Positions 12,501-22,198 of a stretch of 64,000 nucleotides of DNA are shown one piece after another. Source of the DNA: Yamagishiella unicocca (taxonomy: Eukaryota; Chlorophyta; Chlorophyceae; Chlamydomonadales; Volvocaceae); contig BDSL01000084.1 in NCBI GenBank assembly GCA_003116995.1, positions 420,956-484,955 on the forward strand. The letters are read 5' to 3'. The notes under the pieces were generated by a model. That model was not told the DNA's origin, did no database searches, and saw only the letters and a program-made list of their open reading frames with translations. Each line of letters opens with the position of its first letter. Positions within the stretch are counted from its first letter, which is position 1. Both the position numbers and the translations under genes were made by a program.

Positions 12501-13327
12501 GGGCAGGTGTCTGGAGTACTTAACCTTATCGACCTGGCCGGATCCGAGCGGGTCAAGGAGAGCGGCGCTACGGGCCAGCGGCTGAAGGAAGCGCAGGCAA
12601 TCAACAAGAGCCTGAGCGCGTTGTGTAAGTGTCTCGCTGGCGAGCGGGTAGAAAACTCTGTGTTGGGGGGTTACAAGTTAAAAACCGGTAACTCAACTGG
12701 GGTAATGGAGTGGGTGCATAGCCGTCCTACTTCGGAACGCGCGCGCATGCTACTGGACGGCCACACAGACTGACGACACGACGGTGGAGGCGGTGAAGAA
12801 GAAGTAGTAGTAGAAGAAGAATAAGAAGAAGAAGAACACGTGGGCGACGGGATGCCGCGAATAGCAGCGAGATGGGATGGCGAACGGGGAAGCAGTGGGA
12901 TGCCCTGAGGGTGGGAGCGGGCCCATCGTGTTGGGGGGGGGTAGTATAAATACCGTTTTTATGGGGGTTAAACATGCGTGGCTGTATGTACAGATCTTGC
13001 GTGATCTCTTGTCATGACGTGATGCCCTATCCCAATGGGGTTTTGTGCCAACACGCTGACACGGTTTTTTGTCGCCGTGTCACTATTTCAGGCGACGTCA
13101 TCATGGCGCTTGCCAACAAGCAGGAGCATGTGCCGTTTCGGAACTCCAAGCTCACGTACCTGCTGCAGCCCTGCCTCGGCGGAGACTCAAAGACGCTCAT
13201 GTTCCTCAACGTTGCGCCCACGCGCGAGTTTGCCAACGAGTCGTTGTGCTCTTTGCGGTTTGGCGCAAAGGTGAACGCGTGCGAAATTAACGTACCCAAG
13301 AAGAACGTCATTGTTCCGCGCGGGTAA
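9503..13327 (+). CDS. Kinesin-14 (C-terminal motor), N-terminus missing
   Basis: Coiled-coil exons 9503-9640, 9839-9904, 10084-10191 (or from 10039) and 10439-10534 lead into motor exons 10959-11132, 11354-11458, 11582-11734, 11812-11889, 12032-12138, 12249-12345, 12507-12624 and 13092-13327. All phases close and the stop is at 13,325. The neck reads RRKLHNVIQ then [14 protein letters not shown], the signature of minus-end-directed kinesin-14. The P-loop GQTGSGKT is at 11,600-11,623, switch I NEQSSRSH in exon 12,249, switch II DLAGSE in exon 12,507, and the motor ends [13 protein letters not shown]. The motor is therefore complete. The exons before 9,503 are not here: homology to the other copy stops at 9,165, where the flank of another gene is joined. 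An in-frame ATG at 9,488 could start a shortened protein. A LINE fragment and another repeat sit in its introns. Confidence 0.9.
10565..10844 (+). mobile_element. LINE 3' end in a kinesin intron, with 11-bp target duplication
   Basis: About 280 bp ending in the family terminus (CAGTGTCAGGCGATGCGCCC ... CCACTGTAACGATTAC). AACAACAGCAT stands directly before (10,554-10,564) and after (10,845-10,855). It lies in the intron between the coiled coil and the motor. The second segmental copy breaks off inside this very target site. Confidence 0.8.
12665..12775. repeat. Intron-resident 111-bp repeat, identical to 15,869-15,979
   Basis: The 111 bases starting GGGGGGTTACAAG are identical to 15,869-15,979, in an intron of the TPR gene 3.2 kb downstream. 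Here they lie in the last kinesin intron (12,625-13,091) and are followed by a GAAGAAGTAGTAG purine tract (12,785-12,840). Confidence 0.8.
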
Positions 13328-15395
13328 ACCTAGGACGTCCGGACCCAAGAACGATTGCGTTCCTGGTTTCATTTCTGTGTGCAAGTTGCACCCTTCTTTG
13401 GTTTGGACCTGTGCTCGGTCTGCCGTTGGTGGGCCCTGGTCCTCGTAGGCTCCGGCCTTTTGTATGCACGGTTGTTGTAACGGTTACAGTGGGTTCCAGA
13501 CCAATGCACGGTGTTGTGCTAAGGCCCTCTGCCTCATGAGGCATAAGCCTTCTGTAACGTCGTTCTTCCCAGCGCTGTGGCGCACAGCGCGGCACCCCCA
13601 GGGGTGTGCCAGGGACAACAAACATGCGGCGACACTGCGGAAACTATGTTAGTATTCCCACGACTGTTGAAGCCGTCAAACTCTACATTATTTTATCGCG
13701 TCAAATGCAATGATGTACATGCGATTGGTCGATTCCCCGCCTGGCACCGTGGACGAGTGACATAGCGCCATCTTCCGTGAGGTCGACTGTGTAAACTGCA
13801 TACATAGACCTGCTGTATCATCAGGGTGATTGTGGTCGGTTGTCTGGGCCCAACATTACGTGTTTTACGGTGTTTACGCGCCATATGCGCCATTTGACGT
13901 GTAAATAGATGTTATTTTCATCGGTTTCGGCGCTATAGAACCTAACCTGCTAGCGCCAACCCTTGCCGGGTGAAGTGTCGACAATATAATTACATGGGTA
14001 ACTATCCGGCTTACCCGCCGTACTGTTCACCTAGCAGCAGCGAGTCCTGCGACAGATGTCCGGCATTAATGTATAGCAGTACAGTACCGAAGGCTGCAAC
14101 CGACCTGAACCGACCTAAACCGACCTGAAACGACCACACCGTCCAGCCTATTGACTTGTTGGTATTCGTCGGTACTGCCTACTTCGGCTGGAGAGAATGC
14201 GCCGTCCACCTTACGTCGTGACCCTTCGTGCCCACCCGCAGGCGCCCGACCTTACGTCGACCCCGGACCCCGCCCGCTACCTTTGAGTCGTCCCCATCCG
14301 CATCACATATGCCTGCGGAGAGTGATACACGCCGGGCACCGACGACGCTAGGGGAGGCGGCACCATTCAGCACCAGCAAGTCCCACAATCGTCGACGGCT
14401 ATGTGTGGCACAACCCCTGCCGCTGACGTCCCTCGCACGGGCAACAAGAGTAACAAAGGCGAGATTTCGTGAGGATGGTTTTTGAGCGAGGAATAAAAGA
14501 GATCGGCCACAGCGTCTGACAACAGCCATCAACAGCTGATGGCAAGGTCGCAAATGACAATGTTACGGTAATCCAATGCTGACGCTCCGCCGCCGGCGCC
14601 TGCTCGGTGGTGTCGTAGATGGTGTGAAACAATTTCGAGCGAAAACGTAACGGTTTTCCGAGTTTACTAGGAAAACCATGGTTTTCTGCAATATACGACG
14701 TATGAACGTCGCTTGGTTCTGGAGCGGGGTTGCTCCTGTTGGGACGCTGGGGCGTCGGTGTTTGTACTTTTCGGAGAATCAACGTAGCGCTACAGGCCGT
14801 GCTGGCGTTGGACGTTTACGGCTATAGTGGTGTTGCCGTTTGCTGCTGTCCATCGTCGGTGCGTCTTCACCCTCTCCTTACCTGCTTTTCGGTGCGTCTT
14901 CACCCTCTCCCTACCTGCATTGTTTATTATCGCCCCGGTGGGGCTCTAGCAGAGTGTGTAACGGAGTCTTTGCAACTGTAACTACTAATTTCTTCATCGG
15001 ATTGAACGAATTGGCTTGCGGCGAATTTTCATCTACGCGCCAATGCCATATTTCCAACGAGTTAGGCATATGTACGCTGTCATTTCATGTAAGGATTGGC
15101 GAGGGTGAAAGTGTTCCAGTAGGCCGGAGACCCACTGATATTTATTCCTACTGGTAAGCGCACACGCATATATCGGAATGAAGGGAAAACGTCTGTCCTA
15201 AACGGTGTTTCCTCGCATCCACGGGTCTTCCTCAAAGCCCAATCCGCTGATTGGTGGCACCCCTGTGCGCCAGCATGCTCACACAACCATGCCTTGCGTC
15301 CGAAGCCTATATGCCAGCTACGCTTACCACGTAGAGTAATAGGTTCTTGTTGCGGCCCCCCTTCGCCTCTGCCCCCCTGCGTGCTGCCTCCGCAG
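13328..15395. other. Region between the kinesin stop and the first TPR exon
   Basis: It contains a 31-bp LINE tail (13,473-13,503), TGTAA signals at 13,476 and 13,553, the duplication boundary at 13,560, a CCGACCTGAACCGACC short repeat (14,097-14,135), two 29-bp units with GCGTCTTCACCCTCTCC (14,858-14,920), and a fragment of the GCAAGGAAAACCCGTG repeat on the - strand (15,182-15,236). Possible coding near 14,200-14,480 lacks family similarity and was not called. Confidence 0.5.
13473..13503 (-). mobile_element. Minimal LINE tail (31 bp) with target duplication
   Basis: Only the last 31 bp of the LINE family is present, in reverse orientation (TGTTGTAACGGTTACAGTGG...). It is flanked by ATGCACGGT at 13,464-13,472 and 13,504-13,512. 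It brings a TGTAA onto the + strand about 150 bases after the kinesin stop, where it could serve as a polyadenylation signal. Confidence 0.75.
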
Positions 15396-17591
15396 GCGCT
15401 GCAGGTGCTGACTGGGCCTCTCAGCTTCATCGACTTGGAGCGGGTGTGGGGTGACCTAGGCGTAGAGCTGGCGCAGGTGCGGCAGACCGGGGTGGTGGGG
15501 TGGGGCTAGGCTGCTAGGCTCGTTGCTGGGCTGCCAACCAGCATCGCCACGAGGCACCGCTCCCCTCGCCCCTGCCACCCCCTACCAAATACCAAGTGCT
15601 TCCTATCGGGTTTATGTTTCAGTGCCGACCCACGGGTCTACCCTCATATCTCCACAAGCGGTTCCACGGAATGCCTCGATACCCCCGCGCACGCGTCGTT
15701 GCTCCTCCAACGCGCCCTCCGCCGCTGCCCCCACAACTGCCCCCCAGGCCACTGTGGATGAGGACCGTGTGCGCATCCTAGCGGACATCCGGGCCAGCAC
15801 TGGCAGCGACCAGCTCAACCGCCACATCAAGCGGGCCATTGTGGAGGTGAGCGAATCACCCACCGCTCGGGGGGTTACAAGTTAAAAACCGGTAACTCAA
15901 CTGGGGTAATGGAGTGGGTGCATAGCCGTCCTACTTCGGAACGCGCGCGCATGCTACTGGACGGCCACACAGACTGACGCGACGACGGGGGGGGGGGGGG
16001 AAAGCGGGGGAAAACGAGGGAGGGAATCGGGGAAGGGTTATGGGGGAGAGGCGGGTAGGGGTATACTCTGGTTGGTGTGTGGTGGGCGCTGCTGCGGGCC
16101 CCCCCCGCCCCCTATTCTCCGTCTCACTCCTCCCTGTCCCATGATCCTGCCCCATCACCGCCACACACACACCCGCCCCCGACTATGCTTCCCCTGTTGA
16201 GTAACCGGTTCTTTCTGCCCCCCCCCCCCCCCGCCCCCGCCCCCAGAGCGCCACCCTAGATCTCGACACCGCCCGGGCTGTCTGCCCGTGCTCCGCGTGC
16301 CACGCCGAGCGGGCCCACCGCGCCGCCGTCCTGCTCCGCACCGCCGGCTCCGGAACCGCCGCACTGGCCGCTGCCCGGAAGGCCGCAGACGTGTATTGCG
16401 GCTGCAGGGGCCCCGCGCACCCGGACACCCTGCAGGTGCGCGACCCCCCTCCCCGACCCCTCGCCTCTCGACCTATCCCTCTCATGTGTCAAGCACGGCT
16501 CCCCTTTCTCATGTGTCAAGCACGGCTCCCTGCGCTTCCGCCTGACTGTCGCGACGTCCTGATCTTCGCGGCCCAGACCCACTTCCTTCCTTCCCTACGC
16601 CTACCACATACAAACACATCGCGCTTGTGCCATACTCTCTGGCACTGCGCGGAGCCACGCTCTAGCGCTTCCCCCCCTCCTGCCCCTTTCCCGCTCCCCA
16701 GTCCCCCCTTGTGTGTTTTGATTCCCCTCCTGCCCCTTCCCGCTTCTCATTCCCCTCCTTGTGTGTTTTGATTCCCCTCCTGCCCCTTCCCGCTTCTCAT
16801 TCCCCTCCTTGTGCTTTTTGATTCCCCTCCTGCCCCCTCCCGCTTCTCATTCCCCCCTTGTGCGTTTTGATTCCCTCCTGCCCCTTCCCGCTTCTCATTC
16901 CCCCCCTTGTGCGTTTTGATTCCCCTCCTGCCCCTTCCCGCTTCTCATTCCCCCCTTGTGCGTTTTGATTCCCCTCCTGCCCCTTCCCGCTTCTCATTCC
17001 CCCCTTGTGCGTTTTGATTCCCCTCCTGCCCCTTCCCGCTTCTCATTCCCCCCTTGTGCGTTTTGATTCCCCTCCTGCCCCTTCCCGCTTCTCATTCCCC
17101 CCTTGTGCGTTTTGATTCCCCTCCTGCCCCTTCCCGCTTCTCATTCCCCCCTTGTGCGTTTTGATTCCCCCTCCTGCCCCTATCCCGCTTCCATTCCCGC
17201 CTTGCGTTGTCGCCGCAGTCGCTGCGCACCGTGGCTGGCTGCCGCAAGGACCTGGGATCCACCACCCAGGCACTGGGGCTGCTGGAGCAGCAGGTAGGGC
17301 CGGGGGCCGAGGTTGCAAGGAACCCGTGTACGAAAGGAAAAACCGTTTAGGACAGCCGTTTTGATATGCATGAGAACTTGGACAACGTGCACCCATCCGC
17401 CCTGTCCCGCAACGTGCACCCACCCGCCCTGTCCCGCAACGTGCACTCGTGCGCAGAAGGAGCGGGCGCAACGCCGCCGGTCCGCGGACTCTGCCACACT
17501 GCTGCGGGAGGCGCGGGAGCTGATGGAGGCGTCCCTGGTGGTGGGTGATGTGCTGGTGGCGGGGGGTGGCGGCTCAGCCCTGCAAGCATGA
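15396..17591 (+). CDS. Kinesin-light-chain-type TPR protein, partial
   Basis: Exons 15396-15476, 15748-15846, 16247-16435, 17219-17293 and 17457-17540 are all phase 0. The last may read through to a TGA at 17,589. The recognisable part is PAHPDTLQSLRTVAGCRKDL...TTQALGLLEQQ, the HPDTL...LA...G...AL.LLEQ pattern of KLC/TPR_12 repeats, followed by a basic helical segment (KERAQRRRSADS). The earlier exons (VRILADIRAS..., CPCSACHAERAHR) resemble the linker before TPR arrays in algal NACHT/NB-ARC-TPR proteins, but that is an impression, not a motif match. No start codon or upstream nucleotide-binding domain is visible, so the 5' part is missing or beyond recognition. A duplicate lies at 55,907-58,207. 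Confidence 0.55.
15869..16234. mobile_element. Intron-resident MITE-like element with terminal inverted repeats
   Basis: The left end is GGGGGGTTACAAG...AACCGGTAACTCAAC and the right end is GTTGAGTAACCGGTTCTTTC...CCCCCC. Together they form imperfect inverted termini of about 33 bp enclosing about 300 bp. The right end abuts the C-rich tract and AG acceptor used by the exon at 16,247. Its first 111 bp recur in a kinesin intron. Right-end-like motifs recur at 31,155, 31,638 and 32,498, the first two a few tens of bases or less before a possible acceptor. Confidence 0.55.
16676..17205. repeat. 48-bp intronic minisatellite (about 11 units)
   Basis: The unit is about 48 bp of pyrimidine-rich sequence containing TTGTGCGTTTTGATTCCCC and CCCCTTCCCGCTTCTCATT, repeated tandemly in the TPR-gene intron 16,436-17,218. 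The duplicate at 57,187-57,821 is 105 bp longer. Confidence 0.85.
17311..17367 (+). repeat. Dispersed repeat end (GCAAGGAA(AA)CCCGTGTACG family)
   Basis: About 55 bp matching dispersed copies at 30,901, 33,680, 34,091, 39,852 and, diverged, 34,771 and 15,182 (-). Its consensus runs GGTTGCAAGGAAAACCCGTG, then ACGAAAGGAAACCGTTTAGG. The family is not identified. Confidence 0.6.
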
Positions 17592-17860
17592 GCGCACATT
17601 TTCCTACGGGTCATGGGAGTTTGGGCATACCTGCGGAATTCCAGCACATAAGAGGCCATCGCTGGGGCCTCGCATCACTGTTTTTCTTGTTTGGCATAGC
17701 GTTTAGCTTTAAGGATGAAGGTACAGCCGGGCAACTTTTGACAGCCTTGGGGTCGCGCTGAGGCAGGGTGTGGTTGCGGAGGTGCGGAGAGGCCGAGGAC
17801 ACACCTGGTTCGCGACCCACTTCCGAGCCATTTGACGGACTTACCTGTATGCCATCACAG

Positions 17861-20800
17861 GGCATCAACGTACGGCAGCGCGCAGGCGAGTTGGCGTCGC
17901 TGGTCAGCAACGTGGACCGCGTGCGGCAGGAGCGCGAAAAGGTGGGCACGCGCGGCCACTGGCACGCTGCCCAGGTTGTGTTGCGCAGCTTGCAGCAGGG
18001 CAGGACAACCACAAGGCGGTGAAGCTTTCCACCACTAGCACAGTCAGACAAAGCTATACCATCCCGGCGCGCACCGAAGTACATCGACCAAACTGCCCGA
18101 TAGGGGTAACTGGCGGCGGTGGTCATATTCGCCCGACACAGCAGAGCCATTAGACCGCTGTGCACGTCAGTGGCTCCACGTGGCTCCACGATTATCACCG
18201 GCTGGGTGCGACAGCGGATAGCGTCGCGCCGTTATCGAAACAGTCTAGTACCTAGTGGTGTGTGTGGCTCGCAGGCATCCCGTAACGCCGGGAAATACCG
18301 AGGACTCTCGTCAGCGGACGCCCGTGGCGGGATCGGCAGCTTTGGCGGAGGCAGCGGCAGCAACTTCGGCAGCAGCGGGGGCGGCGGAGGCGGCTACGGA
18401 TTCAGCGGCTTTGGGGGGGGCATACCCTCGGGCGCGGGGAGCAAGGCGCAACAGGTAGATGGCGGGCGGCGTGACATTGGAGGGGTTCGGCCTTGCGCGC
18501 GGGTTCTCCCTCAGTTCGGGGCATGCAGCCCCTGAGTGAAGAATAATACTATGCTATCGTGTTGGCGCGCACTGCCGCTGGCACGCGTTCCTTCCAGCTT
18601 CACATTAGCACAGATCACCCAATCCTCTGCCGCTCCCTCCCACGCCCTCGACAGGGCTTCGGCAACACGGAGAGCGTCCATATGCCCAGTGGACACAGCA
18701 ACCGCTCCGGCTTCGGAAACACTGCGGCGGCAGGAAGCTTCGGACACACTGCGGCACCGGCGTCGGCGCCGCGTGTAGAGGGCGGCTTTCGATCCCTGGC
18801 CGCTGGCACTGGAGAGGAGCCTGAGGATCCCTTTGAGGCGACTCGTAAGCGGATAGAACGTCTCAAGGCGGAGGGAGCGCTGCCGGAGGCAGCGCCTGGA
18901 GCGCCGCCCCCGGGTTTACTGGATGTGTCCTCTGCTGGTAGGTCGCACCCCACCCCGCAGAGCCTGCTGTTGCTGTTTAGGGTTACAGCTGTTGACGTTC
19001 GGCCGCGAACCTTCGATGTTGTGGGTATTCTCGTCTTCCTCGTCATGTTCCTTTGTTGCCGGTCTGGCCAATGACACATGTTTTGGTTCTGTCCCCGCGC
19101 AGGCTCCAAGGCTCCCAAGAAGCTGTCGGAAATAAAAATCAACCCCGCCGTGGCTGCCACCTTTGCTAATATAAGCATCCCCGCTTCCAGCAGCACAGGC
19201 AGCCTGGGTGAGTCGGCGCAAGGCCCCATGCTACCTGAATCAGCGAACCACGTTGCAGTGGAGTCTCTGAGCGTCCGGGAAGGAGGGTACTCCGCTGTGT
19301 TGCTGCACCGTACTGCACCGCCGCGCCGGGTTTCTCCTATGTCATTTCCACGGGTTTCCAAGCTGCCCCGTCGGATTGGATCGCCGCTGTGTCCTTCTCC
19401 GGCCCCCGTGCCCACCCACCCGGTGCTCTCCCAACCCTGTTGCCCGCAGGAAAGCTCGCGCCGCCACCAGCCGCCGGCAACCTCATTGGCATGCAGCAGC
19501 AAGGAAGCGACAACTCGCTGGGCTTGTTTTCGGACAGTTCGGACCCTCGGCCCTCCGTTCCCCAGCAGCAGGGCGGCGCCGCCGCCACGGATTCGGCGTG
19601 GGACGCAGCGTTCGGCAGCGCCGCGCCGTCTTCGGCGGCCGCTGACGACCCATTCACCAGCTTCCCCAGCGCACCCGCCGCAGCGCCGGTAGCACTGGTG
19701 GCGCCTGTCGCCGCTGCCGTAAGTCTCGGGCAAGGATGAGGAAGGGGCCGCGGGCTCGGAACCGGCGATGGAATCAGGACCCTGCGGCACAAGCGTTGCG
19801 CCGTTCCCGCCGGCACACGACGCGTGCCATGGGGTCCTGCGCTGTTCAGTTAAAAAGCGGTTGCCTAGAGGGCATATCGAGTGTGCGAGAGGCAAACCCA
19901 GTGCATGGGACTCTTTCGGTCCGCAGCGGGGCACGCACCATTTCACTTAAGTGTCTGCTGCTCTTGAGAAACGCCGATGCCCCTCTCGCCCCTGTTGGTG
20001 CGACCACGTGCCCCGCCCTTACCCTTCTCGCTGACCCCGTCCACCCGCCCTCCTTCGAGCAGGGACTTGAATCCCTCTTCGGCAGCGCACCCACAACCTC
20101 GTCGCAGCCGGCCGCCGCCAACGTCCGCGCGGCCCTACCCCTCGAAAATACAGGCGCTCCAGTCGTCACCGCTTTTGAGCTCATGCAGCAAGAACAGGAG
20201 CGGCAGCAGCAGCGGCCGCAAGCGGGGCATACCGACCACGTGGCCCCTCCACCTCAGCCGGCGGCGGCGGCACCGCCGCCACCGCAGCAGCAGCAGCCTA
20301 ATCTCATCGCCCAGCCGCCCCCGCCCGCCGGCTCATCCGGCAACACTGCTCAAGGACAGATAGCAGCCGGGCTGCGAGGCAGCGCGCTTGTAGGGGATGA
20401 CATGGTGGGCCAGACGCCCGAAGGCGGCATGATTGGTGGGCCGCATGCTGCTATCACCGGCGGGGTGCTACTGGTCGGGGCTCAGACCGGCCCCACACCC
20501 GAGCTGGAGTCGGCCGGCTCCCTGGCGGCGCTGGATGAGTTAGAGGAGCGGCACCGGCGTGCTGAGGCGGTGGCCGCAGCGGCAGATGGCGCTGGGCAGG
20601 TGGCGCCTGGGGATGTGGCACAGGCGGCAGGCGCGGCGGCAGCAAGCGGCGGCGGTGCGCCGGGTGGCGCCATCGCCAGGGACTCACCGCTGCCCGTCAA
20701 GCAGCTCGCGTTCATGCCCGTACACGCCGGCCAGCAGCCGCAGCACCGGCCATACCAGCAGCCGCAGCACCGGCCCGTGTCCGTGTCTGCTGGCTGGGTG

Positions 20801-21357
20801 CCGAACCCGCGACCGCAGCAACAGCAACAGCAGCCCTGGCAGCAGCGTGAGCAAGCACCCGGACCTCCAGGCGAGCCGCACGGCGGTCCCCAGCAGCAGC
20901 TGCAGCCATGTGCGGGTGGGAATGTGGGCGCAGGAGCACGGCAGGGTGAGGGCCCGGCGCCGGGCGGCTGGCCTGGCTACGGCGGGCCGGCAGTCGGGGC
21001 GGCAGGACTGCCGCCCCGGGCGCCCGTGCAGCAGCCACAACGTCAGCCCCAACCCCAACCGCATCAGCGCGAGGAGGTGCAGCCGCCTCCGCAACCTAAC
21101 GCCGAGCGACAGGCGGAGATGCCGCCTCAGGCTTACGGGCAGCAACGGCAGCAGGAACAACAAGATCAACAACAGCATCAACAAGGTCGGGAGCACCAGG
21201 AGCAGCGTAGACCGTACCAACCGCAACACCAGCAGCAGCAGCAACAAAACCACCATGAAGAACCTGTCGCCGGCAACCACTATGAAGAACCTGTCGCCGG
21301 CCGGCCCGGCGACCCGCCTGCAGCCGCCTACCTGGAGCCGACAACCCGGCAGCTGTG
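17861..21357 (+). CDS. Epsin-like (ENTH) protein lacking the N-terminal part of ENTH, with Q/P-rich tail
   Basis: Exons 17861-17941, 18275-18454, 18655-18937, 19103-19207, 19450-19718 and 20063-about 21357 join in frame. The first reads GINVRQRAGELASLVSNVDR, and the second begins ASRNAGKYRGLSS. These are the last helices of the ENTH/epsin membrane-binding domain. The tail has DPFEAT, WDAAFG and DDPFTSF, short motifs known from clathrin/AP-2 adaptors, then a long Gln/Pro-rich stretch. Epsins bind phosphoinositides and recruit clathrin. Here the helices that form the lipid pocket should precede 17,861, but only the TPR exons are found there, so the gene is 5'-truncated. Where the Q-rich tail ends and the next module begins is unclear: the reading frame changes near 21,350 in both duplicates. 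Confidence 0.6.
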
Positions 21358-22198
21358 GGCGCGGTTGCGGTGGATGTGGCGGGTGCTGCAGCCGGGGGCA
21401 GGCACGCCGGCGACAGCAGCAGCAGCGATGAGGAGGAGGCGGAGGGGTACGCTGCGGCGCTCACGCAGCGCGCGGTGGCGGAGGGGCAGAGGCGGCAGAG
21501 GCGCAGGTCGTCGGTGGTGGAGGGCCGAGCAGCTGGGGGCAGCCAGCAGGCCTCCGGCAACCTAATCACTTCGCTAGCCGCGGTTGCGGACGGTGGGGGC
21601 GGGGGAGGCGGGGGAGCCGCGGACCACTACGGCGGGGCCGACGATGGGGCCTTGTGTGGGGCTGGTGACGAGGCCGCGCAGGAGGCTCCTCCGGCTCCCC
21701 CCCGCCAGCTGGAGGCCTACCTGCCGGCGCCGCTGTGCCAGGCGTACTACGGCCGCGGGGGCCGTTTCGAGCTGTACGAGTGGCAGGTGGGGCGTTGCGG
21801 CGGGGTGGGGTGGGGTGGGGTGTGGAGCATGCAGGCAGCGGGGAGGAACGGCGATGCGCCTGCGGTGCGTGTATGGCGCCGGATTGGTGACGTCGGAACG
21901 GTTCCCTGGCAGTCTGCATGGCAGGGGAGGCTGCTGTAGTAGCGGTTTCGAGCACGCATGTTCCGCCCGAGCTGACGATCGTCCATGCACCCGCCCCAGC
22001 CGCCCCAGTTGCCGAACAAACACCCTCGCCCCCGCGATTTTGCCTTCACCTCCGCAGGCTGAGTGCCTCTGCCAACTTCTCCTCTCGGGATCGCCGCACG
22101 AGGACGTCCGGGCCAATCGGCAAGCACCGGCTTCTCCGGCAACCTTCGATCGGCCTCGCTCTTGGGCACGCAGCTTAACGGTAGCAAGAACTAGGTGA
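21358..22198 (+). CDS. N-terminal fragment of a POLQ/HELQ-like superfamily 2 helicase, running into the satellite
   Basis: A disordered segment (SSSSDEEEAEGYAAAL, poly-Gly) is followed by LPAPLCQAYYGRGG, then RFELYEWQ up to 21,786. An intron follows, then exon 22,058 on reads AECLCQLLLSGSPHEDVRAN. The LP...(L/M)YEWQ-AECL pattern is the segment just before the Walker A motif in DNA polymerase theta and HELQ helicases. No Walker A or later motif follows: the frame passes through the first 142-bp satellite unit and stops at TGA 22,196. The gene is therefore broken exactly there. The identification rests on about 35 residues. A duplicate is at 61,974-62,814. Confidence 0.4.

Noticed and set aside
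15748..17541. TPR exons as the missing front of the ENTH gene
   Set aside because: The HPDTL...LLEQ pattern is of TPR type and contains none of the ENTH helix signatures that should precede GINVRQRA.
18615..19946. 443-aa frame on the - strand (repeated at 59,231-60,562)
   Set aside because: It lies across the ENTH-gene exons and introns, has a composition typical of antisense of GC-rich coding DNA, and shows no family similarity.
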